NCBI GenBank assembly: GCA_030674185.1
Contig: JAPXFY010000026.1
Location: forward strand, 49,588,746-49,652,745
Direction of reading: 5' to 3'
Source of the DNA: Monoplex corrugatus
Taxonomy: Eukaryota > Mollusca > Gastropoda > Littorinimorpha > Ranellidae
Length of the DNA stretch: 64,000 bases
Below the pieces are notes generated by a model, which made no database searches, was not told the DNA's origin, and worked only from the letters and a program-made list of their open reading frames with translations. Shown in pieces: positions 31,640-43,364 of this stretch; the first letter of the stretch is position 1, and each line of letters opens with the position of its first letter. The translations under genes and the position numbers were made by a program.

Positions 31640-31895
31640 TCCTACGAAAATGGACTTTTCTAAAAATGTTTCCCGACTGCTCTGTTGCCGTAGGATCTTT
31701 AACGTGAGCAGAGTGCGTGCTGCACATGAGGACCTCGGTTTATCATTTCCTCTGATAGACTAGACTACCACTAACGATATAGTGAAAAGAGGAAAAGAGG
31801 GTGGGTGGGGTGGAGAGAATATCTCCCTGTCAAATACGTGATTCAGACCCAGGTTTCTCGCTTCCTAGGCAGTGCTTTAACCATAAGGCTACACA
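31640..31895 (-). repeat. Probable tRNA-related dispersed repeat
   Basis: Contains taggatctttaacgtgagca, gtgctgcacatgaggacctc, ggtttatcatttcctctgat and a minus-strand B-box-like end (ctgggtctgaatcacgtat, near ctaggaagcgagaaacc). The order resembles a common animal SINE body. Only one copy is in the window, so the call is weak. Confidence 0.35.
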
Positions 31896-32114
31896 ACAAA
31901 ATAAGTCTTCCTGTAAGAAATACAATAAAAATCATTTCAGGGATAAAGCAATTTACCTGTAGGGTTTGCTGAACTACCTACGTAGATTAACGACTATACC
32001 CCATGGATTAACTACTCTACCCGTTCGAAAGGCGGAGTTTTTCAATCAAAAAGACATGAATGTATACCTGATTTATACATCTATCTCTGTAAAGAATTCA
32101 GTGAAAAAAATTAA

Positions 32115-32378
32115 ATTACTTCATAGTTTAAGTAATTTATCTGTATGGTTACTACATAGTTTAAGTAATTCAACTGTATGGTTACTACATAGTTAATAAT
32201 TTATCTGTATGGTTACTACATAGTTTAAGTAATTCATCTGTATGGTTACTACATAGTTAAGTAATTTATCTGTATGGTTACTACATAGTTTAAGTAATTT
32301 ATCTGTATGGTTACTACATAGTTTAAGTATTATCTGTATGGTTACTACATAGTTTAAGTAATTTATCTGTATCGCTTA
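32115..32378 (+). repeat. Minisatellite, 33-bp unit, ~8 copies
   Basis: Unit catagtttaagtaatttatc then tgtatggttacta, with occasional single-base deletions (catagttaag, agtattatc). 31960-32115 holds a diverged version. Confidence 0.92.
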
Positions 32379-32751
32379 CTGAGTTCGATGCATAGATTGA
32401 GAATTATACGCTTATGGAATGACTATGTGGTCGAAACATTGCGTTTACCAGAATAGATAACAGAATTTACCTGCAAAATATACACATTCATCCGTTTGAA
32501 AGTAGAAAAATGTCGAACCATTCTTTCTACATTCAGTATCAGTATTATTCACATTATTCACGTGCCACATTTTAGTACAAAAAATATCTTACACGTTTCC
32601 CTAAACCCTTCTCCCCAGGGCTTCAACATGAAATTATTTTCATATAGCGTTATTTTCTCCAAACTGATTTGGACTCGCCGCGCATTTACACCTAATCAGA
32701 CATGTTACTGGATCAGGGAGAACTGAAGACACGAGGTAAGCTGACTACATT

Positions 32752-33040
32752 TCAGCTTCTTCTTGTACAGTCTGGATCTTTGGTGGGCATGCATGCCGGA
32801 TGTTTTCATGTTACCATGAGCCAACCACTGATAACATTTTCAGAATCTATAACGTGCATATTTGATACCCTGCATGGGTATACAAACGAAGGGTGTTTAG
32901 GCACTGGCAGATGTGCACACATGTTGAGATTGGAGGATATCTCCATCCTTCACCCACTGGAGGGGTATTGTCTAGGCGAATCGAACCCAGGACTTTCCAA
33001 TTGGAGGTTTCACGTTTACCCACTTGACTACCGTTTTGAT
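32752..33040 (-). repeat. SINE family 1, near full length
   Basis: Contains tggatctttggtgggcatgc, gatgttttcatgttaccatg, tgtgcacacatgttgagatt, ctccatccttcacccactgg, and the head gaatcgaacccaggactttc then caattggagg. It ends at the A-box-like region around 33035. Confidence 0.78.
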
Positions 33041-33118
33041 CAGGGAGAGTGTGTGTGCTGTGACCTTTGGCCTGGGTTACAACCTCCAACATCACAGCAA
33101 CCACTGGGACGGTGGGAG

Positions 33119-33119
<1 letters not shown>

Positions 33120-33180
<61 letters not shown>
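33120..33180. repeat. (GT)n microsatellite
   Basis: About 55 bp of uninterrupted GT. Frames crossing it are artefacts. Confidence 0.97.
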
Positions 33181-33184
33181 GTGC

Positions 33185-33345
33185 CAATTTCAGATCTGTC
33201 AATCACGCTGGAAGCAGGAATTTCAATCTGCTTTTAACGATGCTGTTTCATTCCCCATGCAAAAGGTCATGACGCTGTCGCTTTCTGCCCCAAAGCATTT
33301 TTCGTTTCAGTGGAAGTGGGGGATGGGGGAAGAATCATCTGTAAA
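33185..33345 (+). repeat. ~170-bp dispersed repeat 'DR-B', copy 1
   Basis: Shares ordered blocks with 35028-35205, 35745-35925, 36060-36180 and 40335-40505: a ggaag.a...(t)caatctg start, c..cgatgctgtt, ttcccca.gcaaaggtcatga, c.ctcaagg..ttt.cgttt and caatagaaatgggg. Conceptual translations look related (FP.QKVTT, FRFNRNG), but no extended ORF exists. Confidence 0.65.
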
Positions 33346-34075
33346 CAACAAAAAGCGAGGCCATGATGGATGGAGGGACGGAAAGCTAGGAAAACGGAGA
33401 GAGAACGAGATAAGAGGGTGGAGAGAAAAAATGATTCAATTCGCCATGGTAGTTACGAGGTCAAACACAAGCAAGAAGGTAAACACTTGTATACAATGAA
33501 ACGAACACATCCACATTCCTGTTGTAATTGATGACAGATCATCTGAATGGTTTTAATCAATGACAAATAATGGCTGTAATTTTCCCTACGGGTGTTTTAC
33601 TGTCAATCACATCACAAGCGATTTCTCTGAATGCTAAATAAAGAACAGTAACAAAGCTTTTTTAATTTGCCTTTCTGCAATTGCATCAGCTACAAGCGAT
33701 TTCTCTACGTTTGAATCCCAAAGGAAAGTAGCAAATCTTTTCAATCTGTGCCTCTTTCCTTAACTCAGAGAGAAGCAGACGGACAGACAGACAGAGAGGC
33801 AGGCAGGGAGAAACAAAGACAGATGAACAGAGGAGGCGAAATAGGAAGTGACAGACACGTAGAGAGAGTTGAAATTTGAAAGTAACTGCTCAAAACAGTA
33901 TCTTTAGCCCTCTGACTCCCGCACCCTATCCACCAACTCAAATCCTGAACTTTTTGAGACTCCCTCACCCTATCCACCAGCTTATTCCGACTCCCTCATC
34001 CCATACACCAGCTTCCTACAGGAAGGGTAAGGGAGTCAAAAGGTGAAGTTTTTGCTTTGCTAGTATGTTTGTAGT
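33346..34075. other. No recognised gene; short GACA tract
   Basis: (GACA/GGCA)n at ~33778-33810. A gagttgaaatttgaaagtaa word at 33867 recurs at 38408. 33905-34030 has a weak duplication (ctccctcaccctatccacca / ctccctcatcccatacacca). Confidence 0.5.
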
Positions 34076-34079
34076 GCAA

Positions 34080-34215
34080 GATGCTGGTGGACAGGGTTCA
34101 GTCCCATTGAACCTGCCTTACAGTCAGCCTTTGTTATTCTGCACACTGGCAAACACAGTGTCAGTTTTCTCAAGACATTTCTTCGCAATGGAATATATTC
34201 CACATGTTTATAGCA
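34080..34215 (-). repeat. SINE family 3 fragment
   Basis: gggttcagtcccattgaacc, then gtgtcagttttctcaagaca, then gaatatattccacatg match the 9345-9590 copy. Confidence 0.45.
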
Positions 34216-34559
34216 AAGTGTCTTTCGATCTATAAATACGATAGACTGAACAACGACAAGCACTATCTATGCTTATGGTGTTCTCTATTGAACATGTACG
34301 ACATATGACGGCAACTTACGGACTACACAGTCATATTCAATTCTCCAACTTCAGTTTTATACTAACAACAATAATAGTAATGAATATAATAATAGCAATT
34401 ACATAATAGTTATGAAGTACCGTAGATAAATTTTTTTTTAATTACATCTTATAATCCAGCACATAAATCCTACTACCGCTGGTACAGTCTCGCTTGCTTC
34501 TTGTCCATTATGCTGTTGGCATGAAAGGCAGCAACGAAAGTTCTCTACTTCTGTCTGTT

Positions 34560-34830
34560 TCAAGCTGATTCCTGCATAGTGCCCCAGGTGTGTGTTTCAG
34601 GGCCTCGAGGTCTCTCCTACTGTCTGTCACCAAGCGATCTCGAGTCTTCCCCACTTGCATCGCCCCTCTGGTGTCCAGTGAAGGGCAGCCTGAGCGATGT
34701 TATCCTTCTCTCTTTGGATTATGTGTTCAGTCCATCTCTACCGTCTTTTGATGATAGTGTGTGTGCCCAGTCCATCTCCATCGTCTTGTCTTTCCTGACA
34801 GTGATCATACTCTCTTGGTTGTATTTGGGC
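34560..34830 (-). pseudogene. LINE family B, ORF2 C-terminal fragment (minus)
   Basis: The minus strand encodes the degenerate equivalents of GH...(L)PFTGHQRGDASGEDS. The complement-frame peptide SPLASPLWCPVKGSLSDVIL matches the same shadow frame of the copies at 46790 (LASSFWCPVKGSMGDVLL) and 60560 (LASSFWCPVKGIPGDVVL), which shows homology at DNA level. Frames are broken. Confidence 0.6.
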
Positions 34831-35027
34831 CAGTAGCTGTTGGGAAATGGTGTTGGGCCAGAAGATTGGTTTGGTTTCACAGGGAAATGTTTTGGGGGAC
34901 ATATTTTTAGACACGTCTTTAAGTCTTAGAAAATCAGAAACAGAAAATGAGGATGCAAAGTATGTCAACAACAAGACAATGTTTTATCGTTCGCCTGTAC
35001 AGGTCTTTTATGTGCAGCTGGCACAGT

Positions 35028-35205
35028 GAATCTCACGTCTCCCAATCAAAATACAAGCATCAACTTCAGTCCGCTTCCAACGATGTTGTTGCCTTTCCCA
35101 GGCAAAGGTCACGACTCCTCTCCTCTTCCCTCAAGGCGTGTTACGTTTCAATAGAAATGGGGCAAAGTCATCAGTCAGCGACATAAGATCTTCAAGGAAG
35201 AACGA
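35028..35205 (+). repeat. DR-B copy 2
   Basis: tcacgtctcccaatcaaaat, then aacgatgttgttgcctttcc, then caggcaaaggtcacgactcc, then ttcaatagaaatggggcaaa, then gtcatcagtcagcgacataa. Closest to the 40335 copy. Confidence 0.7.
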
Positions 35206-35744
35206 GACATGCGGGGAGGGAGGGAGTTGGGGGGGGGGGGGTAGCGAGAGAGAGTTAAAACTCAGAACTCTGAAATTTCAATTCACGTAGACTGGCAATT
35301 CGTACAGACAGGCATTTTATATATACAGGCATTTAGCACAAGCCAAACAAGAATACAATATGAAATATAAACATATCCAGCCATATAAAGATGCAATACA
35401 ATATAGAATATAAACATATTCATCCATATAAAGATATATCGGTGCAAAATAACACTGCATGAATGTAGCTTGTTAAGCCTATCCAAAAGACCTTTTTTCT
35501 AACCTGTAAAGTGCATGTAATGTAGTTACAGTGTTGGAAATAACAATATGTTCACCTGTACAAAGATTAACTGCCACTGCAATCTGCCAAATGTTTATTC
35601 TTTTAACAAGTCGGAGATGTCTGCGTTTTAGTCGTGGGGTGGGGGGGGGGGTGGATTCAACTGTGAAATTTGCTACCGCTTAAGACAGCAGCGTTAAGAT
35701 CCAATGGTATAACAGCTCACCCGTGTTCTTTTTTACATGCATAA

Positions 35745-36180
35745 CCATAGTTCCTGTCAGTCTGTATCAGAAGGGAAACAAGGAGTTCAGTCTGCTGTCA
35801 ACTATGCTGTTGCATTCTGCAGGTAAAGGTCATGACTCCTCCCCTCTTTCCCCAAGGTGTTTAGCGTTTCAACAGAAACGGAGAATTAATCATTCAGCGG
35901 CAAAGACCAAGCTCTGGGGAGGACGAGAAAGATAGAACGAGGGTAAGAAAGAGAGAGAGAGAGAGATGAAAATCGTTCTTACACAAAATAGTATCTTTCA
36001 TATACTTGACCTTGTTTTACAGCAAATCTTTGCTCTGCCATTCAATGTCTATACATTCTACACCGAGATCACGTCTCGTGTTCAAAATGGATGCAGGGAT
36101 TTCCGTTTGTGTCCGACAATGCTGTTCAAATCTAAAGGCAAGGTCAGATGTCTTCGTCCCCCCGGCCGCTTAAAGAACTG
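35745..36180 (+). repeat. DR-B copies 3 and 4
   Basis: 35745-35925 (aactatgctgttgcattctg, aggtaaaggtcatgactcct, ttcaacagaaacggagaatt) and a shorter one at 36060-36180 (cgtctcgtgttcaaaatgga, gacaatgctgttcaaatct). GA tracts precede and follow. Confidence 0.6.
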
Positions 36181-36202
36181 ATAACTGGGAAGGGAGAAAG
36201 AA

Positions 36203-36203
<1 letters not shown>

Positions 36204-36270
<67 letters not shown>
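36204..36270. repeat. (GT)n microsatellite
   Basis: About 64 bp of pure GT. Frames across it are artefacts. Confidence 0.97.
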
Positions 36271-36272
<2 letters not shown>

Positions 36273-36284
36273 AGAGAGAGGAGA

Positions 36285-36545
36285 GAATCGTTGCACTCGA
36301 CCAATCCCATATACGCTCCACCTAATCTGTCAAACTTCTGGAGCCTGCGAAACTCCACTGTCCTTAAAACAAAGGAGGTGAGGAGGGACAACACGGCTGA
36401 TAGAAACTTTCAGCTGATACCACCAGAATGATCAGACCATTAAAGATGGGCGGCGAGCAGGCCAGCCTGTAATGTTGTGGGCTGGGACGAACATGAGATT
36501 TGGGGGCCTTGACTCTGACAACTAGCCAACCCGCTTAAAAATTTG
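36285..36545 (-). repeat. SINE family 2 copy
   Basis: Blocks: ttgcactcgaccaatcccat, ggagcctgcgaaactcc, agctgataccaccagaatga, gagcaggccagcctgtaatg, tgtgggctgggacgaacatg. Confidence 0.68.
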
Positions 36546-36989
36546 AGAGAGAATTTTCCACTGGTAGACGTTACTAGCGAAATTTCATTTTTCAAACTTG
36601 GTTTTGCTAATTTACACATGTGCCAAGAAACGGGAAAACTAAAAAGAAGCAACAAAATAAAGACATACCGGTAAAACAATAAGGAAATCATGCAGTGAAA
36701 TAGTATTTATCGTCATTTATGAGAGAAAGGACAGAACAGAAGAAAGAAAACAGTTCATTAGTATGTGTGTGAGAGAGGGGGAGAGCGAGCATAAAAGTTG
36801 TTTAACATCACCAGTAACACAAAACGTTTTACTGAATATCGACCATGGGCCGCTCTATTCGGAACAATTTGAGGGTGAGGGTGATGACCTTGCATATCAT
36901 GTCACATGCTGTATTGAGATATATATTTATATATATGCTAAATTACTGTTGTCCAAAAAGAGATATGAATCACAGGTTCCTTGAGAAAG

Positions 36990-37992
36990 AGATGAAACTT
37001 GAAAAAAAAAAGTATCATTCAAAACAGTGGCCTAAAGTCCCATAGCACACAGACATGGAAGCGGGATGCGTTAGTACAGCATATATAGTGATCGGTGACA
37101 TGTCTTTGTACGCACCAGTATGAATGCCTCAAGGATGATGGGAATGGTTGCAGTAGAGTCTGAGCTACAAATAGACGTGTATGCCTTTGTAAATACATGA
37201 CTGATTTACCGTGAAATATTGATTGACATGCAGTTGGGTAGATAGATGTAGCTCAGAGAAAGAGAGACAGACAGAGACACAGAGAGAGAAACACAGAGGG
37301 AAAGAGAGAGACAAAGAGTTGACACTTCAAAAATGTTATAACCCAAAACAGCATCAAGTCCCATATGACCTGCCCGATAATCAGTTCTTGCTGTTCTGCC
37401 ATACAAGAATACAGATACACTCTTCAGGATGCACTGGTACAGTTATAGTCAACGATGACAACATATTTTGGTACGAAAATCTCTGAGATAACTGTGAGTA
37501 ATTGTTGTTCAGTTACAAGTTTGGAGTCTGAGCAAGAAACAGACGTGTGTATACTTTGTAAATACACCATTGACGTAATGTGAAATATTGATTGACTGGC
37601 AGTTGGACAGAGGTAGCTCAAAAGTTCAGGAGAGAGGGAGGGAGACAGTGAGAACGAAAGAGAGGGAGATGGAGGGTGGGGGTGGATAGGGAGCAGACAC
37701 AGAAACAGAGTGACACAGACAACCTGGAACACAGACAGAAACAATGGAACAGACAACTTGGAAACAACAAGCAGACAACAGACTGCACGAGACGAACATG
37801 GAACAAAAGACAGAGACAGAAACAAGGAACAGACAACTTGGGACACAGACAGAAACAGATGCGAGACAGACAACTGGCAGAGACAGAAACAATGGAGACA
37901 GACAACTGGACAAGACAGAAACAATGCGAGACAGACAGACTTGGGCAGAGGCAGAAACAGGAGTCAGCAAGCACACACAAACCCCCACCACC

Positions 37993-38052
<60 letters not shown>

Positions 38053-38500
38053 ACACACACACACCACACACACACCACAACTGCTATATAACCCAAACAG
38101 CATGAAGTTCCATTTGAATGTCTTAACAATCGATTCTTGCTCTTCTTCTACACATACTGGGATACAGACACCAAACGCACCAGGACGCATTAGTACACCT
38201 ATACACGGTCTACAATAACTACAGATTTCCTTGTGCCCCTGTACGAATGTCTCGAGTATAAACATTAGTAACTGTTGTTAGAGAGAGATGTTTGGAGTCT
38301 GAACTATAAATAAACATTTATGTGTATAAAAATAAGACACTGGAAAATAACAGTTCGACATTTTGGGTAGATGAAATGAGCACCAAACAAGAGAGAAAGA
38401 GAGAGAGGTTCAAATTTGAAAACAGTATTGCCCAAGGATAGCGGTACTAGGTCCTACTGTCTTACAACTAGTCCTTGCCATTCTACTCATATAAGCATAT
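36990..38500 (+). repeat. Diverged long tandem duplication (3-4 units, ~310-760 bp)
   Basis: Units start near 37010, 37335, 38090 and 38410, with shared words: caaaacag..(t), aagtcccat, ccttgc/ttctgccat, gagtctgagc, aatattgattgac.ggcagttgg and gtagctca. Each unit carries its own GA, GACA or CA microsatellite. Large differences in unit length come from those tracts, especially 37620-37970 (GACA-rich) and 38000-38075 (CA)n. Open frames there are artefacts. Confidence 0.65.
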
Positions 38501-39370
38501 AAAAAAAAAAATTTAAAACACGAGTCGAAACGCACACAATGTGAGAGAAGTTAAAATGAACTGTGACAAAGTGTTGGCTTTCATATGTCAATTGGTCAAG
38601 CTCTTTGCGAAAATATGAGACAAAGACAAGGCAGGCACATGTAAACATGTTAATCCCCAACAATTAGAGAGAGTGAGGGTAGTGAGTAACTAAAATAAAA
38701 CCAATCATGATTTTTCCAACAGTACAGATACCAACAGGCAGGCCAACTATCTGCCATTACTGATGTACTTAAAAAAATAAATAAAAGTAAATAAGGCATT
38801 GCAAAAGAATTATAATCCAACAGGAACAGACCAAAATAATAACAAGAAATAAGACAGAAATTGAAATGTGAGATTATCCATGAATACATAAGATTATCCT
38901 TGAATAGATAAAGTGTACACATATATATATATTCTTCAAATATGTACACGTACACGGGGGTGCGCCAGTGTGTGTGTGTGCGCGGGGGGGGGGGGGGGGG
39001 TACGTGCATGTGTGTGTAAAAATTCGTATGACAATAATTATAGTTAAATATTTCATTACACGACATTTTTTCCAGTTAAACCATTTCACTCTGACAGAGA
39101 TGCGGGAGGATGAGAGAGAGAGAGAGAGAGACGGGGATGGGGGAGGAGAAAAATAAAACGAACATATCGACGTTAATGTTTAAGAGCATCAGCCATCTGC
39201 CTTAGGCCATGATTCAGAGCGCAAAATGGATAGCTCGAATGTCAGGTCACAATGATTTAAAAGCTGTAAACAAAGCACAGTGTCTCAGAGGGACTTGGGT
39301 GGTGGTGGAATGATCATGAAACTGAGACTTTATTTTTCTACGATATAAGTTATCAATTATAAGCAACCAT
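38501..39370. other. No recognised gene; 17-bp poly-G
   Basis: A poly-G run lies at 38984-39000 after GT/CG-rich sequence, and a GA tract at 39112-39132. Nothing else was assigned. Confidence 0.6.
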
Positions 39371-39374
39371 TCTT

Positions 39375-39650
39375 TTTCAAACTTGCCGTTGCTTGCATGC
39401 TGGGTGTGTTCACCTTTCCCTAAGACAGCCACCGTTATGACTTACAGAATCCCTAACAAGCATAGTTGATATTCTGCATGCAAATACACATGAGAGGGTT
39501 TAGAGCACTGCAGGTCTGCACATATGTTCACCTGGGAGATCTGGAAAAATCTCCATCCTTTACCCATTAGGCAGAGTTGTCTAGGGGGATTGAACGCGGG
39601 ACCTTGCGATAGAGGTCGGATGTTTACTAAGTTGACAACCGCGCCAGGCA
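39375..39650 (-). repeat. SINE family 1 copy
   Basis: gttgcttgcatgctgggtgt, then tttccctaagacagccac, then gttcacctgggagatctgga, then tccatcctttacccattag, then gggattgaacgcgggacctt, ending tgacaaccgcgcca. Confidence 0.75.
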
Positions 39651-39794
39651 ATATACGAGAGAGAGAGAGCAGACAGACAGAAGAAGAAGAAAATGATAAG
39701 AAAATACGATGATGATGGTGACGATGGTTATGATTATTATTATCATCATTATCATTACTGTTGTTGTTGTGGTGGTTTTTAATACAACATGTAG

Positions 39795-40130
39795 TTTCTA
39801 AGTAGAATATTAAGCGTTCCAAGGACAGCAAACAAAACAAACAAGACAGTCTTAGAAAAAGTGCAACACAGAAAGAGCATTAATGAAGATCAGGAAAAGA
39901 CAAGCAATATTTATAGTACATTTTACGAGGCAAGAAAAATTAACACCTAGTCACAACAAGACAGCTAGTGAAAAAAGAGCACCATGTAGACACAGGAAGA
40001 AAATATCAGACGGTCTTGCTGGGTGGATGGAGACTGAAAGGACAGGAGATTAACTTGCAGCGACAAAATATAGATCCGTATGGAAGGCCATGATCGTCAA
40101 CGCCATGCGCCATGGCGATTATTGTTATCA
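39795..40130 (+). pseudogene. LINE family A fragment (degenerate)
   Basis: Nucleotide homology to 10430-10750: tttctaagtagaatattaag, ccaaggacagcaaacaaaac, aagatcaggaaaagacaagc, ctagtcacaacaagacagct, agagcaccatgtagacacag and ggccatgatcgtcaacgcca. Frames are broken. An ATT-rich tail follows (40130-40230). Confidence 0.7.
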
Positions 40131-40334
40131 TTATATTATTATTATTACTATTATCATCATTATTATTATGATTAATTATTATTATTATTATGTTATTATT
40201 ATTATTACCATTACTATTATTGTTAGTGGTGGTGGTGCTTTCCTGCTGTTTGTTGTTGAACTTTGAACCTTTAACCTGACCTGAGAGCGATACGTCACAC
40301 ACAGACTACTAAATCCGATTTTGTGTACATGGGG

Positions 40335-40505
40335 ACAATTTCATGTTTCCCGATCAAAATGGAAGCAGACACTCCAATCTGTTTCCAGCGATGCTGTGCC
40401 TTCCCCAAGCAAAGGTCACGACTCCTCTTCCCTTCCCTCAAGGCCTTTTCCGTTTTAATAGAAATGGGGCAAAGTCATCACAAAGCGACAAAAGACCTTC
40501 AAGGA
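40335..40505 (+). repeat. DR-B copy 5
   Basis: cgatcaaaatggaagcagac, gcgatgctgtgccttcccca, agcaaaggtcacgactcctc, ttttaatagaaatggggcaa, gtcatcacaaagcgac. A (GT)n tract follows at 40545-40595. Confidence 0.7.
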
Positions 40506-40545
40506 TAAAGAGAGAGAGAGAAAGAAAGAGAGAGAGAGTGAGTGA

Positions 40546-40582
<37 letters not shown>

Positions 40583-41204
40583 GTGTGTGTGTGTTCTGTT
40601 CTATTGCTAATCTATTGAGAGAAAAAGAGACAGAAAGAAGAATATTCTTTTTGAGGTGGAAAATTACAAGTATTTATTATCAATTTAATATCATTATCAT
40701 CATCATCATCATCAAGAAGAAGAGGGAGGGAGGAAGAAAGAGAAATGAAGTGAGATGAAACTTTCCTATCCAGCGGTATAGATATATTTACACATAAGCC
40801 AACTTGAACAATTATCTGCTGAGCGAGAGAGAGAAGGGAGGGGGGGGGGGTTAAAGCGAAGAGCTAGAGATGGGCGGAGACAGAGAGAGACAGACAGCGG
40901 GCGATTCAGATTGGCGATTTATTCAGTTAAAGGCTGTGGCTTCTCATGAAGAGATGGCATGAACATACAAATTACAGATTCATTGGAAAGGTTTTTCTCC
41001 TAGACTCGCGCGCACGCAGACGGTTCTGTTGTCAACACTGCGCTGACGATATGTTGCTGTACAGTTTGCACACTCCGTGTTCGCAACAAATTGATAACCG
41101 TAAGATCCGTAAGATCCAGTACATGTAAGAATACTCAAGGAACGCAAATGCTACTGATTTTGAATGTAAAAGACAAATTTTAAAGACACTGGACATCATC
41201 TCCC

Positions 41205-41395
41205 TTATTAGCTGCCATCATCATCATCATCAAGTGCCTTGCCGCATGGCGCTGGCGATTATGGACTTCCATCTGTCTCTATCTCTTGTTGCCTCAAGTA
41301 TCTCTTCCGCCCTCCCTGTCTTCAGCCACTCTGCAAATCCGTCTAGTATCTCCTCCCTGGGTCTACCCGGTGCTCTCCTTCCTTCCAGCAGGCTA
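41205..41395 (-). mobile_element. LINE family A 3' end with (GAT)n tail (minus)
   Basis: Plus strand catcatcatcatcatcaag, then ttgccgcatggcgctggcga, then ttgttgcctcaagtatctct, then cctccctgggtctacccggt, is the reverse complement of the family A 3' end, truncated at ~41395. Confidence 0.72.
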
Positions 41396-41725
41396 AATCT
41401 GAAGGCAGAAAGTTGTAAATATCTGTAAGAATGATCAAACTTCTGAGATCAATTAAAGCAGGATTCTAAACACAAAATGAACTTCACATTCTTCTGCCCC
41501 ATTAGTCAGAGGACGAATCACTTCACTGTCATAACGCGGTTTACAACAGTGAATTAATAACTCAGAAACACCAATACTAAATCTTTTTAAATATTCAAAT
41601 GCGTCTATTCCTACGGATAAGTACGCTGGAATGCATCAGGAGGAGTGAACTTGTCTGTACGTATCAAAGCTATCACTACCATTACTTATTTGTCGAACAT
41701 TTGACTTTTTCCCTCCCAGAAGCGT
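41396..41725. other. No recognised feature
   Basis: Mixed sequence without repeats or ORFs that I could assign. Confidence 0.5.
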
Positions 41726-41729
41726 GATG

Positions 41730-42030
41730 CACACTGTTTTACCCACACTATGCAGGCAGTATGTTGCTGCACATCTGCATACTCCGTCTTCAGTAGGTGT
41801 GCTTGCTGGATGTTCCCACGTTTCCATAAGCTATACTGACTTGACTTACAGGATCTCTTATGTGCATACTTGCTGTTCTGCATTAGTATCCACACAAAGG
41901 CACTAACAGGTCTGGGAGATCAGAAAAGTCTCTACCCCTTTACCCACCAGGCGGAGGTGTCCATGCGGATCGAACCCAGGTCCTGCCATTTGAAAGTCTT
42001 ACGTTTACCTACTGGACTACCGCACTAATA
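41730..42030 (-). repeat. SINE family 1 copy
   Basis: gcatactccgtcttcagtag, gctggatgttcccacgtttc, ataagctatactgact, cccctttacccaccaggcgg, gcggatcgaacccaggtcct, tacctactggactaccgcac. Confidence 0.75.
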
Positions 42031-42344
42031 TGAGAGAGAGAGGGGGGTGAGGCATGAGACGGCAGTTCACACAATGGAGTGGCTAGTCCTTTCCTGCAGG
42101 TCTATGGCTCAACGTTAAACTGCCGTGACGGTATGCTGGGACAGGCTTTCACGTGGCCCTGTAGTATTGTTGTATTAACAATTCATGTATGTCATTTGTA
42201 AAGGTATGCACGAGGTTGGTAGCTTTAACGATTTAGATGTAGCAGATTGTGGCAGAGTACATCCACGGGGATGGCATTAGTGGATTGACACAAGTAATCT
42301 GTTAGTCATGTGATAGCTAAATTAAAGTGACTGCCAGAATTCAA

Positions 42345-42560
42345 GCAAAATCCATGTCTGTGGCTGGCTTATGGAAACACCCAGCATGCACGCCAATCAA
42401 AGATGCCGATTATATGTAACAACAACAACAACATGAAATGTGGTCAGCTCTCCTAACACAGCTCGAGTCGTCCAAGCTGTACTGAAAGTCTGATTTGTGA
42501 AAAGCGTTGAGAGTCCAAATATGTTTGGAAAATAGCGCGATACAAGAACGAATTGTAATA
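42345..42560 (+). repeat. SINE family 1, 3' half only
   Basis: ggcttatggaaacacccagc, caaagatgccgattatatgt, aacaacaacaacaacatgaa, tgtggtcagctctcctaaca, then gtgaaaagcgttgagagtcc and gaaaatagcgcgatacaag. It shows the 3' region that other copies lack. Confidence 0.6.
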
Positions 42561-42829
42561 ATATACCACTAGCATGATAGGCAGTAGGTCAGTGAATAAA
42601 ATAGCACTGCACACATTGCTGCAATACAGACCTTTCTACATAATAGTGTATCGATGAACAATCAGTACTGGTGTTTACACTGACGTCCCGTTAATACAAT
42701 CATACAATGTCTGGCTGGCAAAGCGGTACATTTCTTGCCTTCGAATCTAACTGCCGTGGGTGAATTTGGCTTGCTAACAATTTTATACGTAAGGCCATTC
42801 GACCGTAGATATCTCGCCCTACTGAGTGT

Positions 42830-42960
42830 TGGGGAAGGTGATGCAGCTAGGGAGAGGAGATGGGTATTATGCTCGTAAATTTGTCCCTCAGAAAGATTGA
42901 GGTCTTTATCAACTTATTCCCCAACGTCCTCAGTGTCATAGGACAACCTTAACCTTCCTC
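42830..42960 (+). repeat. Dispersed repeat family 4, copy
   Basis: gttggggaaggtgatgcagc, then gagaggagatgggtattatg, then agaaagattgaggtctttat, then ccccaacgtcctcagtgtca. It is preceded at ~42710 by a tRNA-like ctggctggcaaagcggtaca. Confidence 0.65.
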
Positions 42961-43096
42961 TATGAACGATTCGTATTATTTGGGTTTCTACAGAAATGTT
43001 GTGTATGAACTACAGATAATATTCACTACCCGCGAGAATCTTTAAAAGACCCGGCTTCCGATCCGGCCTTCGGGTGAGCAGAGCTATCGCACTCAA

Positions 43097-43097
<1 letters not shown>

Positions 43098-43147
<50 letters not shown>
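43098..43147. repeat. (CA)n microsatellite
   Basis: Pure CA of ~50 bp. Confidence 0.97.
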
Positions 43148-43150
<3 letters not shown>

Positions 43151-43234
43151 AAAACATGTCTTGTGCTTTCTCATAAAGTTCGTACATGAACCCGACACTC
43201 GCAGTCTACAGAGTCCTGCCTGTGGCTTTAAACG

Positions 43235-43292
43235 GTGTGTGTGTGCGCGCGCCCGCGCGCGCGCGCGTGTGTGTGTGTGCTCGCGCGCGCAT
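43235..43292. repeat. Alternating GT/GC tract (potential Z-DNA)
   Basis: gtgtgtgtgcgcgcgcccgc then (GC)n, (GT)n and gctcgcgcgcgc: almost perfect purine-pyrimidine alternation over ~58 bp. Confidence 0.85.
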
Positions 43293-43364
43293 ACTCCAAT
43301 GACTTAGATAACAATGAAAATGTATCCATGCACTCGTTTCCATGTGGTAGAATGAACTTTGACA

